From NCBI GenBank assembly GCA_943369485.1, contig CALRNH020000007.1, positions 1-64,000 on the forward strand: a stretch of 64,000 nucleotides of DNA, in the 5' to 3' direction. This DNA is from ATX-6F1 sp943369485. GTDB taxonomy: Bacteria; Cyanobacteriota; Cyanobacteriia; PCC-6307; Cyanobiaceae. A program made the translations under genes and the position numbers. Shown here piece by piece: positions 38,688-48,100 of the stretch. The notes under the pieces were generated by a model. It saw nothing but the letters and a program-made list of their open reading frames with translations. It did no database searches and was not told the DNA's origin. Position 1 is the first letter of the stretch. The number at the start of each line of letters is the position of its first letter.

Positions 38688-39551
38688 TTAGAAATCCCGA
38701 TCGGTGAGGATCTCGCAGCCATCGCTGGTCACGGCGATGGTGTGCTCCCACTGGGCGGAATAGGAGCCATCCACGGTGACCACGGTCCAACGGTCCTTGA
38801 GGGTGCGGCAATCCTTGGAGCCGGCGTTGAGGATCGGCTCCACCGCCAGGGTCATCCCGGCGCGCAGTTTCATGTTGGGCAGGTCCTTGGTGCGGAAGTT
38901 GAACACCGAGGGCTCCTCGTGCAGGTTGCGGCCGACGCCATGGCCGGTGTAGTCCTCCACCACGGCATAGCCGTGGGACTCGACGTGGTCTTGAACGGCC
39001 CCGGCGATGTCGAGCAGGGTGTTGCCGGCCTTGATCTGGGCCAGACCCTGCATCAATGATTCCTGGGCCACGCGGCTGAGGCGGCGGGTCTCCTCGCTGA
39101 CACCCTCCCCCACGCAGAGGGTGATGCAGCTGTCGCCGTGGTAGCCCTCGAAATAGGCGCCGGTGTCGATCTTGACCAGATCACCGTCCTTGATCACGCG
39201 CTTGGGGCTGGGGATCCCATGCACCACTTCGTTGTTGATGCTGGCGCAGATGCTGGCGGGGAAGCCGTGGTAGCCCTTGAAGCTCGGGGTGGCGCCCAGT
39301 TCACGGATGCGCTTCTCGGCGTGGCGATCGAGATCGGAAGTGGAGAGGCCCGGCGCCGCCAGTTCAGTGATCTCGCGCAGCACGGTGGCCACGATGCGGC
39401 TGGCGCGGCGCATCGTCTCGATCTCGCGGGCCGATTTGATCTCCACCCCCCGGCGGCTCTTCTGGATCCGTGGCCCCACCGCGGTGGCGCCACTGGCCGC
39501 CTTGGTGGCCGCAGCGTTGGTGGAGGCCAGCAGATCCGCGAAGAGATTCAT
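38688..39551 (-). CDS. map: Methionine aminopeptidase type I
   Basis: 287 residues from ATG 39551. The core follows type I MAP: ASICASINNEVVHGIPS (His), VKIDTGAYFEGYHGDSCIT (metal Asp residues), HGVGRNLHEEPSVFNF (His), MTLAVEPILN (Glu) and QWEHTIAVTSDGCEILT (Glu). It removes the initiating methionine from nascent proteins. An N-terminal extension of about 45 residues (MNLFADLLASTNAAATK...) is not seen in the shortest bacterial forms and may aid ribosome binding. It stands alone. Confidence 0.95.
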   Translation of the reverse strand: MNLFADLLASTNAAATKAASGATAVGPRIQKSRRGVEIKSAREIETMRRASRIVATVLREITELAAPGLSTSDLDRHAEKRIRELGATPSFKGYHGFPASICASINNEVVHGIPSPKRVIKDGDLVKIDTGAYFEGYHGDSCITLCVGEGVSEETRRLSRVAQESLMQGLAQIKAGNTLLDIAGAVQDHVESHGYAVVEDYTGHGVGRNLHEEPSVFNFRTKDLPNMKLRAGMTLAVEPILNAGSKDCRTLKDRWTVVTVDGSYSAQWEHTIAVTSDGCEILTDRDF

Positions 39552-39622
39552 CCGAAAACGCCAGCGACGGTCCTTCAAGTTATCAACCGCCACACTGGAT
39601 CGCTTGACGTACCAGCCACCGC

Positions 39623-39967
39623 ATGGCATCTCCGGCGCCGTTCCGCCGCCTGCATGGCCTGATCGCCCCGGTGGTGCTCACGCCACTGCTGCTCACGGTC
39701 TGCAGTGGCATGGCCTACCGCCTGCTCAAGGACTGGGCTGGCCTGAGCCGCGACCAGGTGCACGTGCTGATGGTGCTGCACGAGGGGGAATGGCTGGGCA
39801 GCCGGTTCGAGAGCGTCTATGTGCTGCTCAACGGCGTCGGGCTGCTGTGGATGCTGGCGACCGGGGCGGGGATGCTGGTGCAGAAGTGGCGCAAGCGACC
39901 CCCCCGGGCCCCGGCCCCACCGGATCCGGCCCCACCAGATCCGGTCCTGAAGGAAGTGGAACCCTGA
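39623..39967 (+). CDS. PepSY-associated membrane protein (small)
   Basis: 114 residues with two hydrophobic segments, about 12-30 (LIAPVVLTPLLLTVCSGMAY) and 70-90 (VLLNGVGLLWMLATGAGML), joined by a polar loop with LHEGEWLG. This resembles small PepSY-associated or DUF-type helical membrane proteins found in cyanobacteria. The C terminus is a proline- and charge-rich tail ending LKEVEP. No enzymatic motif is seen. It lies 44 bp before the ribosomal L19 gene. Confidence 0.5.
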   Translation: MASPAPFRRLHGLIAPVVLTPLLLTVCSGMAYRLLKDWAGLSRDQVHVLMVLHEGEWLGSRFESVYVLLNGVGLLWMLATGAGMLVQKWRKRPPRAPAPPDPAPPDPVLKEVEP

Positions 39968-40011
39968 GCCGGTACAATCCTTGTTTGGCCAGGCGCACAC
40001 GGAATCGGAAG

Positions 40012-40494
40012 ATGGCAGCGGAATCAAACGAGTTGAACGCAACCGTGGCTGAAGCCTCGGACACCGCAGCAGAAGCGGCCGCCCCAACGGCCACGGCTGT
40101 GGCCGAGCCCCCGGCCGTGGTGGTGAAGACCGGCAAGCTGAGCGCCTACGACCTGATCCGCGCCTTCGAAGCCGAGCAGCTCAAGAGCGACCTGCCGGAG
40201 ATCTACGTGGGCGACACCGTGCGTGTCGGGGTGCGCATCAGCGAAGGCAACAAGGAGCGCATCCAGCCCTATGAGGGCGTGGTGATCGCCAAGCGCCATG
40301 GTGGTCTCAACGAGACCATCACCGTGCGCCGCATCTTCCAGGGCATCGGCGTGGAGCGGGTGTTCATGCTCCACAGCCCCCAGGTGGCTTCCGTGAAGGT
40401 GGAGCGGCGCGGTAAGGTGCGTCGAGCGAAGCTCTTTTATCTGCGGGATCGGGTGGGCAAGGCCACCCGTGTCAAGCAGCGCTTCGATCGCTGA
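40012..40494 (+). CDS. rplS: 50S ribosomal protein L19
   Basis: 160 residues. The conserved L19 part starts near residue 45 (SAYDLIRAFEAEQLKSDLPE) and includes GDTVRVGVRISEGNKERIQ, YEGVVIAKRHGG and VFMLHSPQVASVKVERRGKV, ending RFDR. The first roughly 40 residues are an Ala/Glu/Thr-rich extension not seen in most bacterial L19, a feature of cyanobacterial forms. L19 sits at the 30S-50S interface. The gene is followed 80 bp later by tRNA-Trp. Confidence 0.97.
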   Translation: MAAESNELNATVAEASDTAAEAAAPTATAVAEPPAVVVKTGKLSAYDLIRAFEAEQLKSDLPEIYVGDTVRVGVRISEGNKERIQPYEGVVIAKRHGGLNETITVRRIFQGIGVERVFMLHSPQVASVKVERRGKVRRAKLFYLRDRVGKATRVKQRFDR

Positions 40495-40542
40495 GGCCTT
40501 CCTCACTCGTTCACCCAGGCCGCTTCTTTCTTCAGTAGCGGC

Positions 40543-40572
40543 CCAAGGGGTTTCGCCCCAAGGGGTTTCGCC
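40543..40572 (+). repeat. Perfect 15-bp tandem duplication between rplS and tRNA-Trp
   Basis: CCAAGGGGTTTCGCC occurs twice without a spacer. GGGG-TTTCG-CCCC in the first copy could form a short hairpin downstream of rplS. It ends two bases before the tRNA. Confidence 0.8.
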
Positions 40573-40574
40573 TT

Positions 40575-40647
40575 GCGCCGTTAGTTCAGTTGGTAGAACG
40601 CAGGTCTCCAAAACCTGATGTCGGGGGTTCAAGTCCTCCACGGCGCG
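40575..40647 (+). tRNA. trnW: tRNA-Trp (anticodon CCA)
   Basis: Acceptor stem GCGCCGT pairs with ACGGCGC at the 3' side. The anticodon arm is CAGGT-CTCCAAA-ACCTG with anticodon CCA. A T-arm with GGTTCAAGTC is present. The genomic sequence carries no CCA tail, so the tail is added after transcription. Confidence 0.96.
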
Positions 40648-40683
40648 TCCGACTACCCCCTCTGCAGTTTCGCGGTTCCGGAT

Positions 40684-40872
40684 ATGGAGTTGGATCTACA
40701 ACCCGGTGATGTGGTCAAGGTGCTCGAATCCGCCGCCCTCGGCTGGGTTCGGGCCCGTGTGATCCGGGTCAAATCAGGCGGGCGGGTCGTCGTCCAGAGC
40801 GACCAGGGGCGGGAATTCACCGCCCGTGGCAACCAGGTGCGGCTGATCGAGCCAGCGGGTTTCCGGCCCTGA
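40684..40872 (+). CDS. Hypothetical 62-residue basic SH3-like protein
   Basis: MELDLQPGDVVKVLES begins a short chain with strand-rich WVRARVIRVKSGGRVVV and FTARGNQVRLIEP. The pattern of a DVVKV strand followed by basic strands suggests a small SH3- or KOW-like barrel, a fold that often binds nucleic acid. I do not recognise a named family. ATG 40684 is chosen because an earlier ATG at 40618 lies inside the tRNA. It sits between tRNA-Trp and a flavin reductase on the same strand. Confidence 0.6.
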   Translation: MELDLQPGDVVKVLESAALGWVRARVIRVKSGGRVVVQSDQGREFTARGNQVRLIEPAGFRP

Positions 40873-40899
40873 GGCCTGAGCCCAGCCTGCTGCATTCCC

Positions 40900-41406
40900 A
40901 TGCTCATCCTCACGGCCAGCAACGGCCAGAATCTGGCTCTGGCGGAGCTGGTGGCCGAGCGGGCCCAGGCCCTGGGCCACGGCTCCCAGCTGATTGATCT
41001 TGTGGCACTTGAACTGCCCCTGTTCACGCCCGCCTGCAAGGCCGCAGGAGCGGGCGAGCCCCTGGAGAACCTGGCGGCGGCCCTGAGGCAGCAGCGGCGT
41101 CTCTGGGTGTGCGCGCCGGAATACAACGGCAGCCTCCCCCCCACCCTGGTGAACGCGATCGCCTGGCTGTCCACCACCAGCGTCGATTTCCGCGCCCTGT
41201 TCCAGGGGGTGCCCGTGGCCCTCTCGAGCCACAGCGGTGGCGGCGGCCAGAAGCTGCTCAGCGCCATGCGCTTGCAGTTCGCCCACCTGGGCGCGGTGGT
41301 GATCGGCCGCGAACTGCAGAGCACGCCCAGCAAAGTGGCGAACCCGGAGAGCATCGACGCCATGCTCAGCGAGCTGCACCGACTGGAACCCCCGGCCCTC
41401 GGTTGA
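40900..41406 (+). CDS. NADPH-dependent FMN reductase family protein
   Basis: 168 residues with a flavodoxin-like fold. The phosphate loop is ILTASNGQNLALAELVAERA, the family motif is CAPEYNGSLPPTLVNAIAWL and the later SSHSGGGGQKLLSAMRLQF completes the FMN site. Such enzymes reduce FMN, chromate or quinones with NADPH. It starts 27 bp after the small barrel protein and is followed by tRNA-Asp. Confidence 0.85.
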   Translation: MLILTASNGQNLALAELVAERAQALGHGSQLIDLVALELPLFTPACKAAGAGEPLENLAAALRQQRRLWVCAPEYNGSLPPTLVNAIAWLSTTSVDFRALFQGVPVALSSHSGGGGQKLLSAMRLQFAHLGAVVIGRELQSTPSKVANPESIDAMLSELHRLEPPALG

Positions 41407-41475
41407 CGTCGGGACCCGTGATCACGGATACTTCCGAGGTTGCCAGCGCAACGCAGACCGGCCAAAAGCCGGACT

Positions 41476-41549
41476 GGGACTGTAGTTCAACCGGTTAGAG
41501 CACCGCCCTGTCACGGCGGAAGTTGCGGGTTCGAATCCCGTCAGTCCCG
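41476..41549 (+). tRNA. trnD: tRNA-Asp (anticodon GTC)
   Basis: Acceptor GGGACTG pairs with CAGTCCC. The anticodon arm is CCGCC-CTGTCAC-GGCGG with anticodon GTC. T-arm GCGGG-TTCGAAT-CCCGT is present. It ends 26 bp before gltX. Confidence 0.97.
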
Positions 41550-41575
41550 TTCACCCACCCGATGGAGAGCCTCAC

Positions 41576-43033
41576 GTGCCGGTTGACGGACCTGTTCGGG
41601 TGCGCCTGGCCCCCAGCCCCACCGGCACCCTGCACATCGGCACCGCCCGCACGGCGGTGTTCAACTGGCTGTTCGCCCGCCGCCACGGGGGCCAGTTCCT
41701 GCTGCGCATCGAGGACACCGACCGGGAGCGCTCCAGGCCGGAATTCACCACCAACATCCTCGAGGGCCTGGCCTGGCTTGGGCTGGCCTGGGACGGCGAA
41801 CCGGTGATCCAGAGCGCGCGGATCGAGGCCCACCGCCAGGCCATTGCGCAGCTGCTCGAGAGCGGCCACGCCTATCGCTGCTACGCCAGCGAGTCGGAAC
41901 TCACCGCGATGCGCGAGGCCCAGGCCGCCGCCAACAGGGCCCCGCGCTACGACAACCGCCACCGGGACCTGAGCGCGGAGCAGGAACGCGCCTTCCGCGC
42001 CGAGGGCCGCCAGGCGGTGATCCGCTTCCGCATCGACGACGGGGCCACGATCGATTGGCACGACCTGGTGCGCGGCTCGATGCGCTGGGCCGGCGCCGAT
42101 CTGGGCGGCGACATGGTGATCGCCCGGCGGGCGCCAGAGGGCAGCATCGGCGATCCCCTCTACAACCTGGTGGTGGTGGTGGACGACGCGGCGATGGCGA
42201 TCAGCCACGTGATCCGCGGCGAGGACCACATCGCCAACACCGCCAAGCAGATCCTGCTGTACGAGGCCCTGGGCCTGGCGCTGCCGCAGTTCGCCCACAC
42301 GCCCTTGATCCTCAACCAGGAGGGCCGCAAGCTCTCCAAGCGTGATGGGGTCACCTCGGTGTCGGAGTTTCGCGCCATGGGCTACACGGCCGAGGCCCTC
42401 GCCAATTACATGACCCTGCTGGGCTGGTCGCCGCCGGAGGGCATGGGGGAGCGCTTCACCCTGGAGCAGGCGGCGGCGGTGTTCGATTTCGAGCGCGTGA
42501 ACCGGGCCGGGGCCCGCTTCGACTGGGACAAGCTGAACTGGATCAACGGCCAGGTGCTGCACGGCCTCGGGGCCGCCGAGCTGCGCCGCCAGCTGCTGCC
42601 CCTCTGGCAAGCGCAAGGTTGGGCCACCGGTGGGGCGATCGGCAGCGATCCGGAGTGGCAGGAGCAGCTCACGGAGCTGTTGGGGCCCTCGCTCACCCTG
42701 CTGGCCGATGGCGTCGAGCAGGCCAGGCCCTTCTTCGAGCGGCCGGAACTGAACGAGGCGGCCCGCGCCCAGCTGGAAACGGAGGGGGCCCGAGCGGCGC
42801 TGGCGGCCCTGCTGGCGGCGCTGAAGGCCGAGAAGGAGGCGCCCTTGGGCCCTGACGCGGCCCAGGCGCTGCTGGGGGCCGCGGCCAGCGCCGCCGGCGT
42901 CAAGAAAGGGGTGCTGATGAAAAGTCTGCGGGCCGCCCTGCTGGGCAGCCTGCAGGGGCCCGATCTGGTGGCCACCTGGGGGCTACTCCACCCCATTGGT
43001 GAGGACCTCGCCCGGCTCGAGCGCAGCCTCTGA
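41576..43033 (+). CDS. gltX: Glutamyl-tRNA synthetase
   Basis: 485 residues from a GTG start. Class I signatures are present: APSPTGTLHIGTARTAVFN (HIGH type) and GRKLSKRDGVTSVSEF (KMSKS type). LLRIEDTDRERS and HVIRGEDHIANTAKQ are also typical. It charges tRNA-Glu; in a C5-pathway organism charged tRNA-Glu also feeds 5-aminolevulinate synthesis, so it is functionally linked with hemL elsewhere in this window. The 3' end overlaps the convergent antiporter gene by 51 bp. Confidence 0.96.
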   Translation: MPVDGPVRVRLAPSPTGTLHIGTARTAVFNWLFARRHGGQFLLRIEDTDRERSRPEFTTNILEGLAWLGLAWDGEPVIQSARIEAHRQAIAQLLESGHAYRCYASESELTAMREAQAAANRAPRYDNRHRDLSAEQERAFRAEGRQAVIRFRIDDGATIDWHDLVRGSMRWAGADLGGDMVIARRAPEGSIGDPLYNLVVVVDDAAMAISHVIRGEDHIANTAKQILLYEALGLALPQFAHTPLILNQEGRKLSKRDGVTSVSEFRAMGYTAEALANYMTLLGWSPPEGMGERFTLEQAAAVFDFERVNRAGARFDWDKLNWINGQVLHGLGAAELRRQLLPLWQAQGWATGGAIGSDPEWQEQLTELLGPSLTLLADGVEQARPFFERPELNEAARAQLETEGARAALAALLAALKAEKEAPLGPDAAQALLGAAASAAGVKKGVLMKSLRAALLGSLQGPDLVATWGLLHPIGEDLARLERSL

Positions 43034-44257
43034 GGGCTTCGGGCCGTCTTCAGGTTCCAGGTCCACCAGCTCCAGGCGCCGGGCCAGGGCCGGGGCGGTG
43101 AAACCCTGCAGCCCCACGGTGAGCAGGATAGTCAGAAACACGAGGCCCTTGAGCAGGCTGGCCCCGGGCACCCCGGCCTCCTCGAGGCGGATGGCGAACA
43201 GGCTGGCCACGGCGGCGGTGACGATGCCCCGGGGCGCGATCCAGCTCAGCAGCAGCTTCTCGCGGCCGCCCAGGGGCAAACCCACGCCCGCCACCTGCAC
43301 CAGCAGCAGCCGCAACAGCATCAGCCCGAGCACACAGCCCACCCCGCCCCAGCCCAGGGGGCTCAGCTCCCCCCAGGAGACATCCGCCGCCAGCAAAGGG
43401 AACAGCATCGTGATCGCCAGCTGGGCCATCTGACGGATCAGGACATCGAGCTGATCGGCTTCGGTGTCGAGGCGCCAACCCACCACCACCCCAGCAGTGA
43501 CAGCGGCCGGCAGCCCTGCCTCCGGCAACAGGGCCTCGGCGCCGCTGAACAGCAGGAACAGCACGCCGAGGGTGACCTGCAGGCGCACCATGCCGCTGCG
43601 CTCACCGGTGGCGGGCAGACGCTGCAGCACGGCCGCCAGCAGGAAGCCCGCCAGGGCTCCCACGAGGGCGCCACCACCCATCCGCAGGACCAGGGCACCG
43701 GCCAGGTCCCCCCAGCTGTCCAGTTCACCGAGGGCGAGCTCCAGGAGCAGGGCCGCCAGCACGGCGCTGAACGGTTCGAGCACGAGGCCTTCGGCCTCCA
43801 GCACCTGGGCCAGGGGGGCCTTCAGGCGCATCTGCTGCACCATCGGAGTGATCACCGTGGGACCGGTGGCCAGCACGATCGCCCCGAACACCAGGGCCAC
43901 GGGCCAGTCGAGGCCAGCGAGCAGATGGGCCAGGGCCGTGCTTCCCGCCAGCCCGAGCAGGCCCCGCACCAGCACGATCCGCAGCAGGGTCTGGCGGGGC
44001 TCGCGGCCCGCCAGGCGCAGGTTGAGCCCGCCATCGAACAGCACCAGGCTCACCAGCAGCCCCACGATCGGCTCGAGGCCGGCACCCAGCAGCTCCGGAT
44101 CGACCAGATCGAAGCCGGCCCGGCCGATCAGCAGCCCTGAGGCCAGCAGCAGCACCACCGTGGGCAGGCCGCTGATCTGTCCGAGCAGCTGGGCGACGGA
44201 GCCCGCGAAGACGGTGAGGCCCCAGAGCAGGCCGAGGCGGTCGCTGCTGAGACTCAA
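42983..44257 (-). CDS. Cation:proton antiporter (CPA1/NhaP-like)
   Basis: 424 residues with about 12 membrane segments. Helix pairs appear in GLPTVVLLLASGLLIGRAG, SLVLFDGGLNLRLAG and GAIVLATGPTVITPMVQQM. The usual ion-binding position in CPA1 proteins reads TDP, but here the pattern is ATGPTVITP, so ion selectivity may differ from classic NhaP. Late segments include WIAPRGIVTAAVASLFAI. It exports Na+ or K+ against protons. The C terminus overlaps gltX. Confidence 0.82.
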   Translation of the reverse strand: MSLSSDRLGLLWGLTVFAGSVAQLLGQISGLPTVVLLLASGLLIGRAGFDLVDPELLGAGLEPIVGLLVSLVLFDGGLNLRLAGREPRQTLLRIVLVRGLLGLAGSTALAHLLAGLDWPVALVFGAIVLATGPTVITPMVQQMRLKAPLAQVLEAEGLVLEPFSAVLAALLLELALGELDSWGDLAGALVLRMGGGALVGALAGFLLAAVLQRLPATGERSGMVRLQVTLGVLFLLFSGAEALLPEAGLPAAVTAGVVVGWRLDTEADQLDVLIRQMAQLAITMLFPLLAADVSWGELSPLGWGGVGCVLGLMLLRLLLVQVAGVGLPLGGREKLLLSWIAPRGIVTAAVASLFAIRLEEAGVPGASLLKGLVFLTILLTVGLQGFTAPALARRLELVDLEPEDGPKPSEAALEPGEVLTNGVE

Positions 44258-44496
44258 TCCTCGTTCACAGCGAACTGGGGCTCGACCCGGATCCCGACGA
44301 TGGCGCTGGGACGCACCACCAGGTATTCACCCTGCAGGTCGTTGATCGGAACGTTCACGTAGGCCTCGGGCGGGCCGGCATTGAGCACCCCGGAGTACCA
44401 CTGCTGGAAGGCTTCGAGGGTGGCGAAGTTCACCGCCTCGCGATGGCCACCGCTGAAAAGAAGGTGCACGACGAAGCGACGTGGGATTCTGGACAT
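44254..44496 (-). CDS. Conserved cyanobacterial hypothetical protein, 80 residues
   Basis: 80 residues with no membrane segment. Sequence pattern: FVVHLLFSGGHREAVNFATL, FQQWYSGVLNAGPPEAYVNV and EYLVVRPSAIVGIRVEPQFA. It appears to be a small mixed alpha/beta protein. I do not recognise a function; small proteins of this type occur across picocyanobacteria. It overlaps the antiporter start by four bases (ATGA), so the two are translationally coupled. Confidence 0.6.
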   Translation of the reverse strand: MSRIPRRFVVHLLFSGGHREAVNFATLEAFQQWYSGVLNAGPPEAYVNVPINDLQGEYLVVRPSAIVGIRVEPQFAVNED

Positions 44497-44516
44497 GACG
44501 GCGGTTCAACGCCTGC

Positions 44517-45125
44517 TCAGAATGCCGCAGCCTGCTGGGGTTGCGCCAGAACCAGGGGCTGCGGAACGATCGACCGAAGGACCATCGGCCGAAGGACAGA
44601 GGCGGCGGGGGCGTAGAGGGGATGGCGGGGCTGGCCGGAGGCGGTGTGGCCCAGGACCAGCAGGGATTGGGAGGCGCCGGCGGCGGCCAGCAGCTCCAGC
44701 ACCTGCCGATCGCGGCCCATCCAGCGGCCGCCGTTGCCCCAGCCCAGCCAGAGGCTGGCGGGAGCCGGCCCGGTGAGCGCCTCGGCCAGCGCCCGGCGAA
44801 TCCAGTCGTCGTTGGCGGGGCCGATCGGATCGGCGCAGCGGCCCAGGGCCGCCGGGTTGGGGCTGATGCGGGCGAACAGGTTGACCACCGTGAGCGAGCC
44901 GTGGCCCCAGCGCCGGGCGAAACCCAGCAGGCGCCGCAGGGTGGGGTCGTCGCGGCGGCCATCGGCCCGGGAGGGGTTGAGGCCGATGAACAGCAACTCC
45001 GGCCGGCTGGGCTCCCAGCGGCGGCGCAGCTGCCAGCGGTAGCTGCCGCAGGCGCTGAAGTCGGCCGGGGCCAAGCCATCCTCCGCTGGGTGGGGGGTGG
45101 CAGGCTGTGGCGACGGTTCAGTCAT
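44517..45125 (-). CDS. DUF1643-domain protein
   Basis: 202 residues. The DUF1643 core is recognisable: FSACGSYRWQLRRRWEP, LLFIGLNPSRADGRRDDPTLRRL, HGSLTVVNLFARISPNP and LWLGWGNGGRWMGR. Its function has not been established. The start ATG 45125 overlaps the 5' untranslated stretch of polA on the other strand. It lies head to head with polA. Confidence 0.8.
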   Translation of the reverse strand: MTEPSPQPATPHPAEDGLAPADFSACGSYRWQLRRRWEPSRPELLFIGLNPSRADGRRDDPTLRRLLGFARRWGHGSLTVVNLFARISPNPAALGRCADPIGPANDDWIRRALAEALTGPAPASLWLGWGNGGRWMGRDRQVLELLAAAGASQSLLVLGHTASGQPRHPLYAPAASVLRPMVLRSIVPQPLVLAQPQQAAAF

Positions 45126-45139
45126 GGCGCGGAGCGGGG

Positions 45140-48100
45140 ATGGCGGCGAAGCAGAAACCCGAGGCACCGATGCTGCTGCTGGTGGACGGCCATTCCCTGG
45201 CCTTCCGCAGTTTCTACGCCTTTGCGAAGGGGGGCGACGGGGGCCTGGCGACCGCCGATGGCGTGGCCACCAGCGTCACCTACGGCTTCCTCAAGGCGCT
45301 GCTGGAGAACGTGAAGGGGCTCACGCCCCAGGGGGTGGTGATCGCCTTCGACACGGCCGAACCCACCTTCCGCCACAAGGCGGATGTGAACTACAAGGCC
45401 CACCGCGACGTGGCACCGGAGCACTTCTTCAGCGATCTGGCCAACCTGCAGGAGATCCTGGCGGGGGCCCTGAACCTGTCCCTGTGCCTGGCGCCCGGCT
45501 ACGAGGCCGATGACGTGCTCGGCACCCTGGCCAACCGGGCTGCCGCAGACGGCTGGCGGGTGCGGATCCTCTCCGGTGACCGCGACCTGTTCCAGCTCGT
45601 CGACGACGAACGCGACATCGCCGTGCTCTACATGGGCGGCGGCGGCCCCTACGCCAAGACCGCCGGCCCGGTGCTGATCCGGCGCGAGGGGGTGATCGCC
45701 AAGCTGGGGGTGAGCCCCGAAGCGGTGGTGGACCTCAAGGCGCTCACGGGCGATTCGAGCGACAACATCCCGGGGGTGAAGGGGGTGGGCCCAAAGACGG
45801 CGATCACCCTGCTCAAGGAGAACGGCGACCTCGACGGCGTCTACGCCGCCCTCGAAGCGCTCAGCGATGACAAGGCCAGCCAGGGGGCGCTCAAGGGGGC
45901 GCTCAAGACCAAGCTGAGCGCCGACAAGGCGAACGCCTACCTCTCGCGCCACCTGGCCGAGATCCTGATCGACATCCCCCTGCCGAGCGAACCAAGGCTG
46001 GAGCTGGCGGAGGTGGATGGCGGCGCCCTGGCCCGGCGGCTGACGGAGCTGGAGCTGCACAGCCTGGTGCGGCAGCTGGGGGCCTTCGAGCGCGCCTTCT
46101 CCGCCGATCATCTCCCCCACACCGAGCCTGAGCAGGTTCTGGCAAGCAAGGCCGCCGTGGTCGAACCCGCCACACCCGACGCCATAACCGGCCCCGCAGC
46201 CCAGGCCGCGCCAGAGGCCGTCCCTGGGGTCGCCCCTGAGGCAGCCCCTGGGCGGTTGCCGGGGCTGCGGCCGCAGATCATCTCCAGCCCCGCCCAGCTC
46301 GACGCCCTGGTGGCAACGCTGCTGGCCGCCAGCGATCCAGCCGCCCCCATCGCCCTCGACACCGAGACCACGGCCCTGAACCCCTTCCAGGCCGAGCTGG
46401 TGGGGATCGGCCTCTGCTGGGGTGAGGCCCTGGACGCGCTGGCCTACATCCCGATCGGCCACCACCCGCCGATGGCCGCCGATCTGCTCAGCGCGCCGCC
46501 CGAGGCACCGGAGCAGCTGCCCCTGGAGACGGTGTTGGCGGCCCTGGCCCCCTGGCTGGCGAGCGCCGCACACCCCAAGGCGCTGCAGAACGCCAAGTAC
46601 GACCGACTGGTGCTGCTGCGCCACGGCCTGCCCCTGGGGGGGGTGGTGATGGACACGCTGCTGGCGGATTACCTCCGCGATGCCAACGCCAAGCACGGCC
46701 TGGAGGCGATGGCGGAGCGGGAGTTCGGGTTCGTGCCCACGGCCTTCACGGATCTGGTGGCGAAAGGAGACACCTTCGCCTCGGTGCCGATTGAGGCGGC
46801 GTCCCTGTACTGCGCCATGGACGTGCACCTCACCCGCCGGCTCGCGCTGGTGCTGGCGGCGGAGCTGGCGGCCCTGGGGCCGGCGCTGCCGGCGCTGCTG
46901 GCTGAGGTGGAATTGCCCCTGGAGCCTGTGCTGGCGCTGATGGAGGCCACGGGCATCCGCATCGACATCGCCTACCTGGCGGAACTGAGCCTGGAGCTGG
47001 GGGACCAGCTCGAGACGCTGGTGCGCGAGGCCCAGGAGCTGGCCGGCGTGGCCTTCAACCTGGCCTCCCCCAAGCAACTGGGCGAGCTGCTGTTTGAGAC
47101 CCTGGGGCTGGATCGCAAGAAATCAAGGAAGACCAAAACCGGCTGGAGCACCGATGCGGCCGTGCTCGAGAAGCTTGAGGGCGACCACCCGGTGGTGCCC
47201 AAGCTGCTGGAGCACCGCATCCTCAGCAAGCTCAAGAGCACCTATGTCGATGCGCTGCCGTTGCTGGTGGAACCGGAAACCGGCCGCGTGCACACCGATT
47301 TCAACCAGGCGGTGACCGCCACTGGGCGCCTTTCGAGCAGCAACCCCAACCTGCAGAACATCCCCATCCGCACGGCCTATTCCCGGCGGATCCGCAAGGC
47401 CTTCCTGCCCCAGGAGGGATGGAACCTGATCAGCGCCGACTACAGCCAGATCGAGCTGCGCATCCTCACCCACCTCTCGGGCGAGGAAGTGCTGGTGGAG
47501 GCCTACCAGAAGGGAGACGACGTGCACGCGCTCACGGCCCGGCTGCTGCTGGAGAAAGAGGAGGTGAACGCCGATGAACGGCGATTGGGCAAGACGATCA
47601 ACTTCGGCGTGATCTATGGCATGGGCGCCCAGCGGCTGGCGCGCGAAACGAGCCTGAGCCAGGCCCAGGCCAAGGAGTTCCTGAGCAAGTACAAGCAGCG
47701 CTACCCGAAGGTGTTCGCCTATCTGGAGCTGCAGGAACGGCTGGCGCTCAGCCGCGGCTACGTGGAGACGATCCTGGGGCGTCGGCGCCCGTTCGAGTTC
47801 GACCCCAACGGCCTGGGGCGGCTGAAGGGCAAGGATCCGCTGGAGATCGAGCTGGAGGTGGCGCGCCGGGGCGGCATGGAGGCCCAGCAGCTGCGAGCGG
47901 CCGCCAATGCGCCGATCCAGGGCTCCAGCGCCGACATCATCAAGCTGGCGATGGTGCGGCTGCACCATGAGCTGATCGCCCAGCAACTGCCGGCGCGGCT
48001 GCTGCTGCAGGTGCACGACGAACTGGTGCTGGAGGCCGCCCCCGAGGTGCTCGAAGCCGTGCGGGATCTCACCCGAACGGTGATGGAAAACGCCGTGCAA

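Noticed and set aside
45122..47077. 651-residue minus-strand frame antisense to polA
   Set aside because: His/Gln/Arg-rich shadow of the polymerase gene, no start context or family match.
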